The notes: generated by a model not told the origin, from the sequence alone. A DNA stretch of 64,000 nucleotides from Akkermansia sp. N21116 (GCF_029854705.2 NZ_CP139035.1:248001-312000), one strand, 5' to 3'. Shown: positions 45,551 to 55,390, counted from the stretch's first letter. Numbers and translations are program-made.

Positions 45551-47104
45551 TTATTTTGAAGATTGATCCGGCATAACGAAAACCGCCGGAAGTCCTGTTT
45601 GAGTATCAATCGGAAACTGAGCGCCATGCCTGGTATGTTCCGTCACCAGTTTGCGAGCCATGGCCTGCAACTGTTCCGGACATTCCCGGGTCAAATCATG
45701 CTGTTCCTCCATATCCGACTTGAGATTGTAAAGTTCCCACTTTTTCGTATGGTACCGGTAGATAACCTTCCAGTCTCCCTCCCGGTACAGGACGTAATAG
45801 GCATCGTTGTGCTGGTGCGGGAAATTGAGGAAATACGTTTGCGGACGGTTGCATGAGCCGTCCCCGCGAAGAAGACCGCTGATATCGTACGAATCCAGAC
45901 CGTCCGGGACCTTGCCTCCCGCCATGCTCCCGAGCGTCGCAAACATGTCCTGCAAGGCCACGACACGGTCACACCGGCTACCGGGGACGATCGGATACTG
46001 CTGCTGGAGAGGCTGAGCGGGATTCAATTTCGCCCAGGAAACGATCATGGGCGTTCTGATGCCGCCCTCATAGGGAGTCCCCTTCATACCCCGAAGCGGA
46101 AGGCATTTGTTTTTCCAGGGAGCGGTTCCACCATTGTCGGAAGCGAACACGACCAGAGTACGGTCGGCAACACCCGCTTCGTCTAATGTTCCCAGAAGAT
46201 GGAGAATCGATTTGTCCATCCCGGAAATCAAGGTGGCATAATTCAGAAGAGCTCCCTTCAAGGAGGGATACAGAGCCTGGAACTGAGGATCCTTCATCAG
46301 GGGGGAATGGACGGCATAGTGCCCCATGTAGGCAAAAAACGGCTTGCCCGTTTTCACGGATTCCCGGATTTCGGAAGCCATCTCCGTGCTGAGAGCATCT
46401 GTCAGGAACGTATCGGTGTTGTAGTATTTTTCCAGATTGGGCACATCCCTGACTCCGTGTATTCCCGTTTCCTTATAAGACTTTTCGGCATAGCAATCCT
46501 CTCCGAGGTACGAGGCGGGATGCCCGGCTCCCGATCCGCCGACATTCACGTCGAATCCCAGATTTTCCGGTTGAGCGGCTGAATTGGAAGTCGGTCCGAA
46601 ATGGGCTTTCCCGACAAAGAGAGTCCGGTAACCGGCGTCGTGCAGCATACGGGCAAGGCTCGGATCATCTGACGTCATCCCCTGCATTCTCCAGGCAGGA
46701 GGACGCATGGTTTTGATTCCCCGCATACTCGTATCCGCCGGCTTGTCAGGATTCGTCCAGTTACTGATATGGGTGCGGGACGGATTGTTTCCGGTCATCA
46801 GGGCGGTACGGCTCGGAGAACACACACTGGGGGTATACGCCTGGGTAAAAATCATGCCCTGGGCAGCCAGTTTCTCCATGCCCGGCGTCTTAAACACGGC
46901 ATTACCCGGAGAGGGAATAGCCTTGCCGCTGTCCCCGTAATGAAAAGGAACGGACGTATCCTGCCATCCCATGTCATCGACGAGGATAAGCAGGACATTA
47001 GGCTGCTGCTTCATCTCCGTTCCGGCACGGACCTGCCCCGCCATGCTTCCTATCAGAAAGAATGCGGCAAACGCTCCCCATTGATTGATTCTCCAAGTGT
47101 TCAT
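45551..47104 (-). CDS. Sulfatase, Cys-type, exported
   Basis: A 517-aa sulfatase (signal segment 1-27) that would remove sulfate esters from mucin or other glycans. The active site CSPSRTALMTG (C95) needs conversion of Cys to formylglycine; metal ligands D43 and D44 (LVDDMGW), GKAHFG and ASDNGG are present. The C-terminal subdomain includes YREGDWKVIYRYHTKKWELYNL. It lies inside the hydrogenase operon, 5 bp after hypD and 8 bp before hypE, on the same strand; it has no known role in hydrogenase maturation. No anaerobic maturase gene is in the window. Confidence 0.9.
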   Translation of the reverse strand: MNTWRINQWGAFAAFFLIGSMAGQVRAGTEMKQQPNVLLILVDDMGWQDTSVPFHYGDSGKAIPSPGNAVFKTPGMEKLAAQGMIFTQAYTPSVCSPSRTALMTGNNPSRTHISNWTNPDKPADTSMRGIKTMRPPAWRMQGMTSDDPSLARMLHDAGYRTLFVGKAHFGPTSNSAAQPENLGFDVNVGGSGAGHPASYLGEDCYAEKSYKETGIHGVRDVPNLEKYYNTDTFLTDALSTEMASEIRESVKTGKPFFAYMGHYAVHSPLMKDPQFQALYPSLKGALLNYATLISGMDKSILHLLGTLDEAGVADRTLVVFASDNGGTAPWKNKCLPLRGMKGTPYEGGIRTPMIVSWAKLNPAQPLQQQYPIVPGSRCDRVVALQDMFATLGSMAGGKVPDGLDSYDISGLLRGDGSCNRPQTYFLNFPHQHNDAYYVLYREGDWKVIYRYHTKKWELYNLKSDMEEQHDLTRECPEQLQAMARKLVTEHTRHGAQFPIDTQTGLPAVFVMPDQSSK

Positions 47105-47109
47105 GAAGG

Positions 47110-48201
47110 TTATCTATTCATTTTGTATCGGTAATAAGCAGCGCAAGCCCCTTCTCCGGATACCATCGGCGCCCCCAGGGGGGATTCGGGACGGCAGCGT
47201 ACGCCAAACGCAGGACAACAGTCCGGCTTCAGGATACCCCGTAAAACGTCCCCAGCCCTGCATTCCAGATGTACTTCAGATAGAGCAGGCAGGGCAAGAC
47301 TGAATTTCTTCCGGGCATCGAACGCGGCATAACTTTCCGAAAGATCCATGCCTCCGCCGGGAATCACTCCCAAACCACGCCACAATCTGTCCACCGGACT
47401 AAATACGTCACGCATCAATTCCAACGCCGACGGATTGCCTTCCGGCCTCACCGCACGCGCATAGGTATTGTCAACACGCGCTTCACCCTGTTCCAACTGA
47501 CGGACACATGCCAGAATACCCGCCATCAAATCGACCGGTTCGAACCCCGTGACCGCTACCGGTACATGATACCGGACAGCCAGTTCCGCATATTCGCGTT
47601 CGCCAGTCACGGCACACACGTGTCCCGGAGCCAAAAAAGCATCCGGACGAGCGTCAGGCGATTCCAAAAGCATTTTCATGGCAGGAGGCGCAGCCACATG
47701 AGCGACGAGCAAGGAGAAATTGTCCAATCCCATCCGGGCAGCCATCTTCACGGCCAATGCACTGGCGGGAGCCGTCGTTTCAAAACCGACGGCAAAAAAC
47801 ACTACCTGTCTGTCCGGGTTATCACGAGCCGTCAGTACAGCATCCATCGGAGCATAGAACATCCGGACATCGGCACCACGGGCACGAGCCGACAACAGAT
47901 CGCCACGACTTCCCGGCACCCGCAGCATATCTCCGTAGCTGCCAAGAATCATTCCAGGTTTCCCTGCCAGTTCTACCGCCAGATCAATCAGCCCGACAGA
48001 AGTTACGCAAACGGGGCATCCCGGTCCATGGATCAACTCAATCTCCGGCGGAAGCAGTTCCTCCAGACCATACTTCGCAATGGCATGCGTCTGCCCGCCA
48101 CACACCTCCATCAGCTTCCAGGGGTGCGCCACCAAGGCGGCAATTTCCCCGGCCAGCCGGGAAACAGCCTCCGGGTCACGATAGAAAGCCGCTACATTCA
48201 C
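47110..48201 (-). CDS. hypD: Hydrogenase maturation protein HypD
   Basis: A 363-aa iron-sulfur scaffold that carries Fe(CN)2CO before insertion. Typical motifs: MEVCGGQTHAIAKYG, HGPGCPVCVTS, GFETTAPA, APGHVCAVTG, VTGFEPVD and the C-terminal CRAGDVLRG, CCPAFGVRC and GACAAYY regions. The start is GTG 48201, which overlaps the hypC stop (GTGA); reading further upstream merely enters the hypC region out of frame. Confidence 0.93.
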   Translation of the reverse strand: MNVAAFYRDPEAVSRLAGEIAALVAHPWKLMEVCGGQTHAIAKYGLEELLPPEIELIHGPGCPVCVTSVGLIDLAVELAGKPGMILGSYGDMLRVPGSRGDLLSARARGADVRMFYAPMDAVLTARDNPDRQVVFFAVGFETTAPASALAVKMAARMGLDNFSLLVAHVAAPPAMKMLLESPDARPDAFLAPGHVCAVTGEREYAELAVRYHVPVAVTGFEPVDLMAGILACVRQLEQGEARVDNTYARAVRPEGNPSALELMRDVFSPVDRLWRGLGVIPGGGMDLSESYAAFDARKKFSLALPALSEVHLECRAGDVLRGILKPDCCPAFGVRCRPESPLGAPMVSGEGACAAYYRYKMNR

Positions 48202-48464
48202 GATTCGGAGGCGCCTTCCCCACGCCCGGTATCGCTCTCCTCCACCATCTTCCTCAAATCGTCCCTCGCCTGCAGGGCGGACTCGCGATCCATCACACTT
48301 AACGCCATTCCCACATGGACGATGACGTAATCCCCTACCTCCGCTTCCGGTACGCAACCAAGATTGACCTCGCGGGAAATACCGCCGAAATCAACCATGC
48401 CCATCCGAAAAAGCGGATCGGCGTCCGAAATGCCCGTGATTAAACCTGGTACTGCAAGACACAT
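48198..48464 (-). CDS. hypC: Hydrogenase maturation chaperone HypC
   Basis: An 88-aa chaperone that works with HypD and escorts the large subunit. The invariant MCLAVPG start with Cys2 fixes the start codon at 48464, five bases downstream of hypF; GDYVIVHVGMALSVMD is the other family block. The C-terminal tail (DTGRGEGASES) is a short variable extension. Confidence 0.94.
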   Translation of the reverse strand: MCLAVPGLITGISDADPLFRMGMVDFGGISREVNLGCVPEAEVGDYVIVHVGMALSVMDRESALQARDDLRKMVEESDTGRGEGASES

Positions 48465-48468
48465 AATA

Positions 48469-50799
48469 TCAATAAGCTGGATAATGGTGAAGCACGGCCG
48501 CAATCTGTCCGGCCGCCAACCCTCCGTCATGGGCCGGCACCCGCTGGGGAACATGGAGTGTTACTCCGGCACGTTCCGCCCGGCGCATTAGCAATTCGAG
48601 CAACAGAACATTCTGAAAACACCCGCCGCCTACACAAACTCTGTTTCTACCCGATTTCAAAGCATGCGTCACGATCAATTCCGCCAGACCGTCATGAAAA
48701 CACCATGCCAGCCGCGCCCGTGAACAACCTGCCGCCAACCCGGTTTCCAACGCTTGCAATGCCGGAACCCAGTCCATCACGCCGCCGGTGTCCCCTTCTC
48801 CCCAGGAAAGAGGAGGAACGTGCCCCCACTCCGCCTCCGGATATTCCCATGCCCACGCTTCCAGCTGCATGGCAGCCTGTCCTTCGCACCGAATCAATCC
48901 GTCGAATCCCAGAAAAAAGGCCACTGCATCAAAAATACGTCCCATACTGCTGCAAAGCGGCGCATTCAGTCCCCTCTCTATCATCAACCGGCACGCCTTC
49001 GACAAATCCGGGGCCAAAGCCGCCTGCAACCTTCCGCGCAATGTCCGGCAAGACTGCAGTTCCGGCGCGGCAAGCAGGGAAAACGCCACACGGCGCGGGT
49101 CCCGGACGGCGGCATCCCCACCCGGCAAATGAAATGTCCGCAGATGTCCCACACGCTTCCAAGCAGTTTCTTCCAAAGCAAACCATTCCCCTCCCCACAC
49201 AGTACCATCCGGACCGTACCCCGTACCGTCCCAAGCTACGCCAAGGCATGGGAAAGGAACTTCGTTCTCCTCCATGCACGCAAGAACATGCGCCACATGA
49301 TGCTGGACCTCCACCAGCGGCAAGCCTTTCCTCTCAGCCAGATCACGCCCATACAGGGAAGCCTGGTAGTCGGGATGGGAATCTACAACAACAAGTTCCG
49401 GCGAAGCATGCAGCAGGTGTCCCAGATCATCCGCCTCCCGGCGAAACGAGACCAGTGAAGCCTCGGTATCCAAATCTCCCATATGCTGGCTCAGAACAGA
49501 CCTTCCGCGGACGCGCCAGCCGAGGGCATTCTTCATCTGCCCTCCCAGAGCCAGAATTACCGGTTCACCTTCCCCCCCATGGCCGCACACAGGCAAGGGA
49601 GCATATCCCCGTGCCCGGCGCACCACAAGTTCGCGGCCTCGCCATACCCGCACGACCGAATCGTCCACCGGACGCAGGACGGGCCGATCGTGCATCAAAA
49701 ACAAATCTGCAATACCGGCCAGTTTGCACAAGGCTTCCTCAGGCGACACGCACAGGGGCTCGTCGCTGAGGTTTCCACTAGTTGCCACGGGAAGCCCTCC
49801 CCAGGAATCCAGCAATAGATGATGCAAGGGAGTCGTCGGCAGCATGACTCCCACCCAAGGGCTGAACATACACACGGACGGAGCCGGCAAACATTCTGGC
49901 GGAACATCGTCCCTGCGCCGCAACAACACGATCGGAGCCGCCGGTGAAGACAACACCCGGCGTTCTTCCGGCGATAAAAAGGCAATTTCCCGCACTACCG
50001 CCTCCGATAGAGCCATCAGGGCAAACGGCCTGGCATCCCGTCTCTTGCGCTCGCGAAGCCTGCATACAGCTTTCTCATTGCGGGCATCCGTCAAAAGCTG
50101 GACTCCACCCAACCCCAGCAGAGCCACGATACCACCGCCATTCAGGCAATCGGCGGCAGCGGCAATCATTGACGAGGTCTTCTCCCCGGATCTCCCCGAT
50201 TCCACCATGGAACCATCTTCCCCATACAACGCCAGAGACGGGCCGCATGCAGGACATGACACCGGCTGGGCATGAAAACGCCTATCCGCCATATCCCCAT
50301 ATTCCCTCCGGCAATCCGGACACATGGCAAAATGTTTCATGCTCGTATTTCCACGGTCATACGGAAGGGATTCGATGATGGAATAGCGGGGTCCGCAGTG
50401 CGTACAATTGGTAAACGGATAACCGAAGCGGCGGTTCGCCGGATCTCGGATTTCGGCAGAGCAAACCGGACAAATCACCAGATCAGGCAGAAGAACCGGT
50501 TCCGTCGCACCGTCGCAGGAACTTTCCAGAATCTCCATGCCGGATAAACCGGACGGCTCCAGCCAACAGGGCTCCATGCTATAAATGGACGCCAGGGGCG
50601 GCTTTTCCGTTTCCAGTCGTTCAACGAAAGCCAGGAGGCAATTCCGCGGACCTTCTACCTCAATCGCCACGCCGCCGGGATCATTCCTGATCCAGCCGGA
50701 TAGTCCTTCTTCACAAGCAAGACGGTACGCGAAAGGACGAAATCCCACCCCTTGTACAGTCCCCGTCAGGGAAAGCTGAAGCCTGCATACCGTCTCCAT
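48469..50799 (-). CDS. hypF: Hydrogenase maturation carbamoyltransferase HypF
   Basis: A 776-aa protein that activates carbamoyl phosphate for cyanide ligand synthesis. Domains: acylphosphatase (about 1-90, GTVQGVGFRPFAYRL), two zinc fingers (CPVC, CTHC, CPDC, CPAC; about 105-180), YrdC-like (about 200-390), and Kae1/HypF C-terminal domain with VQHHVAHVLACMEEN and GGCFQNVLL. The length is normal. A G7 run (49572-49578 on the + strand as C) codes for GEGEP. Confidence 0.94.
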   Translation of the reverse strand: METVCRLQLSLTGTVQGVGFRPFAYRLACEEGLSGWIRNDPGGVAIEVEGPRNCLLAFVERLETEKPPLASIYSMEPCWLEPSGLSGMEILESSCDGATEPVLLPDLVICPVCSAEIRDPANRRFGYPFTNCTHCGPRYSIIESLPYDRGNTSMKHFAMCPDCRREYGDMADRRFHAQPVSCPACGPSLALYGEDGSMVESGRSGEKTSSMIAAAADCLNGGGIVALLGLGGVQLLTDARNEKAVCRLRERKRRDARPFALMALSEAVVREIAFLSPEERRVLSSPAAPIVLLRRRDDVPPECLPAPSVCMFSPWVGVMLPTTPLHHLLLDSWGGLPVATSGNLSDEPLCVSPEEALCKLAGIADLFLMHDRPVLRPVDDSVVRVWRGRELVVRRARGYAPLPVCGHGGEGEPVILALGGQMKNALGWRVRGRSVLSQHMGDLDTEASLVSFRREADDLGHLLHASPELVVVDSHPDYQASLYGRDLAERKGLPLVEVQHHVAHVLACMEENEVPFPCLGVAWDGTGYGPDGTVWGGEWFALEETAWKRVGHLRTFHLPGGDAAVRDPRRVAFSLLAAPELQSCRTLRGRLQAALAPDLSKACRLMIERGLNAPLCSSMGRIFDAVAFFLGFDGLIRCEGQAAMQLEAWAWEYPEAEWGHVPPLSWGEGDTGGVMDWVPALQALETGLAAGCSRARLAWCFHDGLAELIVTHALKSGRNRVCVGGGCFQNVLLLELLMRRAERAGVTLHVPQRVPAHDGGLAAGQIAAVLHHYPAY

Positions 50800-50811
50800 G
50801 CCGAATCACAA

Positions 50812-51594
50812 TCAATGATGGTGATGTCCATCCCCCGCATAACCGCGTGTACGAAGGTGCCGAAGAACATCGCACCAGGTATCTATGCCGTCGCCCGTCC
50901 TTGCCGACACTTCCAGGATATCCGCATGGTGGGCAATCCGATTCAGGTTAGCCAGAGCTGCCGTCCGGTCAAATCCCGCCGGTCCTGCGAGATCAGTCTT
51001 GGTAATAACAACGATGTCCGCCATATGGAACATGGGAGGATATTTCAATGGCTTATCCTCACCCTCCGTCGTAGATAACAAAACCGCACGGGCATGTTCG
51101 CCGAGATCGAAATCCGCCGGACAAACGAGATTGCCGACGTTCTCGATAATCAATATATCCAAGGAGTCCAGATCCATTTGACGTGCCGCACGGGCCACCA
51201 TGGACGCATCCAGGTGACACATGGTTCCCGTCGTAATCTGCACCACGGGAATCCCGGCTTCGCGCAGGCGGACGGCATCGTTGTCCGTCGCCAGATCCCC
51301 GACGATCATACCCACTTCCGCTCCTTGCGCCTTCAAGCGCCGGGCCGTTTCCGCCAGCAGAGTCGTCTTGCCTGAACCGGGAGACGACAGGACATTCAGC
51401 ACCCAGACATTCTTCGCCTCGAAATATCCGCGGTTACGTTCCGCCACCCGCGCATTTTCATCCAAAATGGGCATGTGAACATCCTCCGCATGGGTATGTC
51501 CCTCCTCATGGGAGTGACCGTGTTCCCGGGGCTCGACAGGGCAACCGTCAATTCTAACGTCTCCTCCGTGATCGCATCCGCATTCCTTGCACAT
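50812..51594 (-). CDS. hypB: Hydrogenase nickel-incorporation GTPase HypB
   Basis: A 260-aa GTPase delivering nickel. N-terminal CKECGC metal site, followed by a His/Glu-rich nickel store (HGHSHEEGHTHAEDVH, about 25-40), G1 SSPGSGKTTLL, the IENVGNLVCPADFDLGE metal/switch block and TKTDL (G4). The last residues are GHHHH, an extra His cluster. Six bases separate it from hypA. Confidence 0.94.
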   Translation of the reverse strand: MCKECGCDHGGDVRIDGCPVEPREHGHSHEEGHTHAEDVHMPILDENARVAERNRGYFEAKNVWVLNVLSSPGSGKTTLLAETARRLKAQGAEVGMIVGDLATDNDAVRLREAGIPVVQITTGTMCHLDASMVARAARQMDLDSLDILIIENVGNLVCPADFDLGEHARAVLLSTTEGEDKPLKYPPMFHMADIVVITKTDLAGPAGFDRTAALANLNRIAHHADILEVSARTGDGIDTWCDVLRHLRTRGYAGDGHHHH

Positions 51595-51600
51595 AATTTC

Positions 51601-51942
51601 TTAGATCCATTCTACTGTTTTGAGTTCCAATTCACGCCCCCGGAGGATCACCATGCTGGGTTCTCCGCAACCGGGACACACATAACCGTTGCCGGCAAAT
51701 TCGAAATCGCTGCCGCAAGTACTGCACCGGCAGCAAGCCTCTACCCACTCCACTTCCAGGGAAGCGCCCTCCGCCATCGTACCGTGCGACAAGGCACGGA
51801 AGGCATTTTCCAATGCTTCCGGAACAACGCTGCTAAGCGATCCGACCGTCAGTACCATCCGCGTGATGCGGCGCCCTCCCTTGCCCACCGCAATCTCACG
51901 GGCCATGGACAAAGCTCCGGCCACAATCCCCGCCTCATGCAT
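51601..51942 (-). CDS. hypA: Hydrogenase nickel chaperone HypA
   Basis: A 113-aa protein with the nickel-binding N-terminus MHEAGIV (start fixed at ATG 51942) and a zinc site of CRCSTC and CPGC. It begins within the last codons of the protease gene (8-bp overlap), so the two are translationally coupled. Confidence 0.93.
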   Translation of the reverse strand: MHEAGIVAGALSMAREIAVGKGGRRITRMVLTVGSLSSVVPEALENAFRALSHGTMAEGASLEVEWVEACCRCSTCGSDFEFAGNGYVCPGCGEPSMVILRGRELELKTVEWI

Positions 51943-52480
51943 GAGCACCCTCCTCCCCACATTGCTGCAATATGGCGGCAATTCTCTCCCTGGCCAAACG
52001 AGCGGCGGCTTCCAGCGCGGCTCGAACAGGCGGACTCATCGGCCGGGCAAACCCGGCATCCTCCGCCTCGATACCGACCATTTCCATAAACGGAGGTAGC
52101 GTCCCCCGCAACTGGGCAGCCCCCAGCACCTCATGAAGCCCCAGTTCGTGCGGTGACAATGTCCGCGAAAAAAACCCCGGCAATTCTTCACGCATCCTGT
52201 GCAAAACAGAGCCTGGAGCAGCCCCTGTCTTCATTGCATCCAGGAACAAGACGCCACGGGCATCCTCAATCAGAGGAAGCAGGGACATCGCCATTGTACC
52301 GCCATCCTCAAAAACGACGGATTCCGGCCATCCCCCCCCATCGCGCACCAAGTGCAGAAGCTCAATACCCGCCCCATCGTCCCCCATCACGGGATTCCCG
52401 AGCCCAAGGACAAGAAGGCGGCAAGGATCGCGACCGGAAGCACAGGCATCCGCGGCAAACGTCTGGAAAAAATTATTCAT
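51935..52480 (-). CDS. Hydrogenase maturation endopeptidase (HyaD/HybD family)
   Basis: A 181-aa protease that cuts the C-terminal tail of the large subunit after nickel insertion. The nickel-sensing motif LVLGLGNPVMGDDGAG and the later HELGLHEVLG histidine are present. The start at 52480 is coupled to the cytochrome gene by an 8-bp overlap; the protein begins MNNFFQTF. A C8 tract on the + strand (52332-52339) encodes GGG. Confidence 0.9.
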   Translation of the reverse strand: MNNFFQTFAADACASGRDPCRLLVLGLGNPVMGDDGAGIELLHLVRDGGGWPESVVFEDGGTMAMSLLPLIEDARGVLFLDAMKTGAAPGSVLHRMREELPGFFSRTLSPHELGLHEVLGAAQLRGTLPPFMEMVGIEAEDAGFARPMSPPVRAALEAAARLARERIAAILQQCGEEGAHA

Positions 52481-53636
52481 CGTGGAACCGTACTCCGCGG
52501 CGAACCCAGCGGCCGCCGCTGAACATGGAAGAAATCGTTCCGTCGCGATCCACATTACCTGCAAGAATACTCAGGTAAACGTGTATCGTAGCAAACAGCA
52601 GGAAGCACCACATGCCGATCAAGTGGAGCAGACGGACATTGGCAACCCCGATCCAATCGTTCAACGGCATGAACCAACTATAAAACCAATGCGTCGGCTG
52701 GTACAAGGCATACAGGGCAAAGCCCGTTACCACCATGAAGGTAAACAGACCGTAAACGCCCGTGTACGTCCACTGCTGGAGAGGATTGTGACCGATGTAA
52801 CGGGGACCGTCGAAACTGCGTGCGAAAAAATAATCCAGCGCGGTTTGATAAAGGTCGACCCAGCGCTGACGCGACACCGGAAACAAAGAAGCAAAAGTCT
52901 GGTACTTGTTGGAGGCAAAAAAGAAGAGGCTAAACCGCAAAATCAACACCGCCACCAAAATCCAGGCCACGGCATAATGAATGAAACGCACGTCTCCAAA
53001 CTCAAACCGGCTCGTCAATTCGCCGCGTATCAGAAACCACCCTTCCGCAATACAAATACCGGTAGCCGCCAACGTCAGCACACTCGCTACCCACATCCAG
53101 TGGAGAACGCGGAGGGGCCAGTCCCACAAGGGGAAATAACGGAAATCCGTACGAGCATCACGGATGCTCTTCACCAACCGGTTGGCAATCATGGGGATCG
53201 CACCCCGGAATTCCCACGCCCCGCCGTTCCGGCGCGTCGCAAGGGCGACGGCCCGGTAGCCTTGGTGGGCATAGGCATGCATCGCTTTTTCCATCTGCAT
53301 GCATGTTTCGCGCGATACACCGCACATACGCATCAAAAACGACAAATCGCCACGGGCTACTTCCAGTTCCTCCCCTCCGCCCTCCGACTTGATCCGGGCC
53401 GTACTATACGGCCTTGTCCGGCCGGGAGCGATCCAAGATCCCTCCTTTTGGCTAAAGCCGATGCTTCCTGTTTCCTCGACTGCCGCACGCACCAGCGCGG
53501 CATCGCCCGGATCGTCACCGCCATTGCAGGAAGCAGCGGCAGCCATCCTCAGGAGTTCCTGCGCCGTTGTCGAACCGGAAGGGAGCGGGTCGCGCACCAT
53601 CACACCGACATCCCCTATTTCTACACGCGTCTTCAT
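52473..53636 (-). CDS. Hydrogenase b-type cytochrome subunit with P-type-ATPase-like N-terminal domain
   Basis: A 387-aa protein. Residues about 165-387 are a HyaC/HydC-type diheme cytochrome b with four to five membrane segments and heme-ligand histidines in RVLHWMW, RFIHYAVA, RLLHLIGM and TIHVYLS; it would pass electrons to quinone. Residues about 15-150 are not found in HyaC and resemble the nucleotide-binding (N) domain of P-type H+-ATPases: QELLRMAAAAS, DPGDAALVRAAVE, VARGDLSFLMRMC (where the ATPase has KGAPE), and AYAHQGYRAVALA...WEFRG. No DKTG phosphorylation domain follows. It overlaps the large subunit stop by 4 bp (ATGA). Confidence 0.82.
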   Translation of the reverse strand: MKTRVEIGDVGVMVRDPLPSGSTTAQELLRMAAAASCNGGDDPGDAALVRAAVEETGSIGFSQKEGSWIAPGRTRPYSTARIKSEGGGEELEVARGDLSFLMRMCGVSRETCMQMEKAMHAYAHQGYRAVALATRRNGGAWEFRGAIPMIANRLVKSIRDARTDFRYFPLWDWPLRVLHWMWVASVLTLAATGICIAEGWFLIRGELTSRFEFGDVRFIHYAVAWILVAVLILRFSLFFFASNKYQTFASLFPVSRQRWVDLYQTALDYFFARSFDGPRYIGHNPLQQWTYTGVYGLFTFMVVTGFALYALYQPTHWFYSWFMPLNDWIGVANVRLLHLIGMWCFLLFATIHVYLSILAGNVDRDGTISSMFSGGRWVRRGVRFHDE

Positions 53637-55390
53637 GGATCCTGATGAGTTGAAATGGCATTCCCCCGTTCATCGAAAAGGTGTACCGCACACGACTGAC
53701 ACGGATCGTAACTATGGACAGTTCTCAACGCTTCCAAGGGCTGCGAAGGATCCACCAGAGGGTGCCTGCCGCTATGACCCAGGGAATACTCATACGGTCC
53801 CATCTGCCCCTCGGGATCTCGGCCGGAACTATTCCAGGTACTGGGAACCACACACTGGTAATTAGTCACTGTCTTGTTTTCGATATGGACCCAGTGACTC
53901 AGACTGCCGCGTGGGGCTTCCACCCACCCGACGCCTTTGCACTTTCTCGGCCAGGAATCCGGCTCCCATTTTTCCTGATTGAAGGTCGTCGTATCCCCCG
54001 CCTTGATACGGGCGACGAATTCATCGAATTGCGCCACCATCTTGTCCACCGTAATCATGGCGTCCAACGCACGTCCATATGTCCGCCCCATCGTGGAATT
54101 GAGCAGACCGTTGTCATGAGGCAGCCCCAATTGGTCGAACATGGCATGAACCCTCTCGACAATATTGGGAACTCCCTGGGCATACCCCAGCATCATGCGG
54201 GCATTCGGTCCCGTCGCCATGGCAAAACCATCGTAACGGGGAGCCTTTGTCCATGTGTATTTCTGGCGGTCCGAGAGCCATTCGTACGGAGGCGTGGGCC
54301 CCGTGTACTTCGGATTGGTTTCACCGGAGTATGGATCCAGGCCGACATTATCGCCTTGGGTGTAGGTGTACCACCCGCTGGAAATAAACTCGGCAATCTT
54401 GTCCTGGTCGAAATCGATGACATTTTTGTAATCTCCACGGAGGAGAACACCAGGCTTGATCAAGCCGTCTCCCTTCGGTTTCCCGGAACAGGACGAAGCG
54501 GGATCACCCGTACAGAACACATTCGGGTTGGAAGCTCCAATATGGAAGTAATCCTTGTAAAACGATCCGATCGCCATCACGTCGGGATAATACACCTTAT
54601 GGATGAAATCGTGGCTCAGATCAATCAACTGCTTAACCAGGCTGATGGCATACTGGTTGACCGTTTGGTAATTGTCCATGTTAATAGCACAGGCCATACC
54701 ACCGACCAGAAAATTCGGATGAGGGTTCTTGCCTCCGAAAATCGTATGAATTTTGATCATGTCCCGCTGCCAGGTCAGAGCCTGCAGATAGTGCCCCACG
54801 GCCATTAGATTGGCTTCCGGCGGCAATTTGTAGGCGGGATGCCCCCAATAACCATTTGTAAAAATCGAATACTGTCCGTAGGCAATCGATTCCTTAAGCT
54901 TCTTCTGAACGCCGGCAAAATACTCCACAGACGACATCGGCCAGTCGGACAACTTCTGCGCCAATTTCGCCGCCTCGGCCGGATCAGCCTTCAAGGCGGA
55001 GACAACATCCACCCAGTCCAACGCATGGAGCTGGTAGAAATGGATCACATGGTCCTGGATACCGAGAGCGCCATTCACCAGATCCCGGATCAAGCGGGCC
55101 TGGACGGGTACCTTGTAATCCAAGGCATCTTCCACAGCTAGTATCGACGCCACGGCGTGAGAACCCGTACATACGCCACAAATGCGCTCCACAAACGCCC
55201 ACACGTCTCGGGGATCGCGATTGCAGGCGATGGTTTCAATACCGCGGTACTGCGTCGTGGACACCCAGGCGTCCTTGATCACACCGTCGGCAGCCTCCAA
55301 TTCCAGGCGCAAATGGCCTTCGATGCGGGTCACCGGGTCAACGACAACTCTGCGGGAGGGCTCGACGTTCTCGGAAGTCTTGGAATTCAT
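53633..55390 (-). CDS. [NiFe]-hydrogenase large subunit
   Basis: A 585-aa catalytic subunit that oxidises H2. The four nickel cysteines are in RICGVCTGSH (C71, C74) and DPCQSCAVH (C564, C567). A 15-residue tail after the final His (LFDERGNAISTHQDP) is the peptide removed on maturation. Other group-1 motifs: DPVTRIEGHLR, YFAGVQKKLKE and GMACAINMDN. It begins 18 bp after the small subunit. The sequence fits membrane-bound uptake enzymes (group 1); the exact subgroup needs a tree. Confidence 0.95.
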   Translation of the reverse strand: MNSKTSENVEPSRRVVVDPVTRIEGHLRLELEAADGVIKDAWVSTTQYRGIETIACNRDPRDVWAFVERICGVCTGSHAVASILAVEDALDYKVPVQARLIRDLVNGALGIQDHVIHFYQLHALDWVDVVSALKADPAEAAKLAQKLSDWPMSSVEYFAGVQKKLKESIAYGQYSIFTNGYWGHPAYKLPPEANLMAVGHYLQALTWQRDMIKIHTIFGGKNPHPNFLVGGMACAINMDNYQTVNQYAISLVKQLIDLSHDFIHKVYYPDVMAIGSFYKDYFHIGASNPNVFCTGDPASSCSGKPKGDGLIKPGVLLRGDYKNVIDFDQDKIAEFISSGWYTYTQGDNVGLDPYSGETNPKYTGPTPPYEWLSDRQKYTWTKAPRYDGFAMATGPNARMMLGYAQGVPNIVERVHAMFDQLGLPHDNGLLNSTMGRTYGRALDAMITVDKMVAQFDEFVARIKAGDTTTFNQEKWEPDSWPRKCKGVGWVEAPRGSLSHWVHIENKTVTNYQCVVPSTWNSSGRDPEGQMGPYEYSLGHSGRHPLVDPSQPLEALRTVHSYDPCQSCAVHLFDERGNAISTHQDP

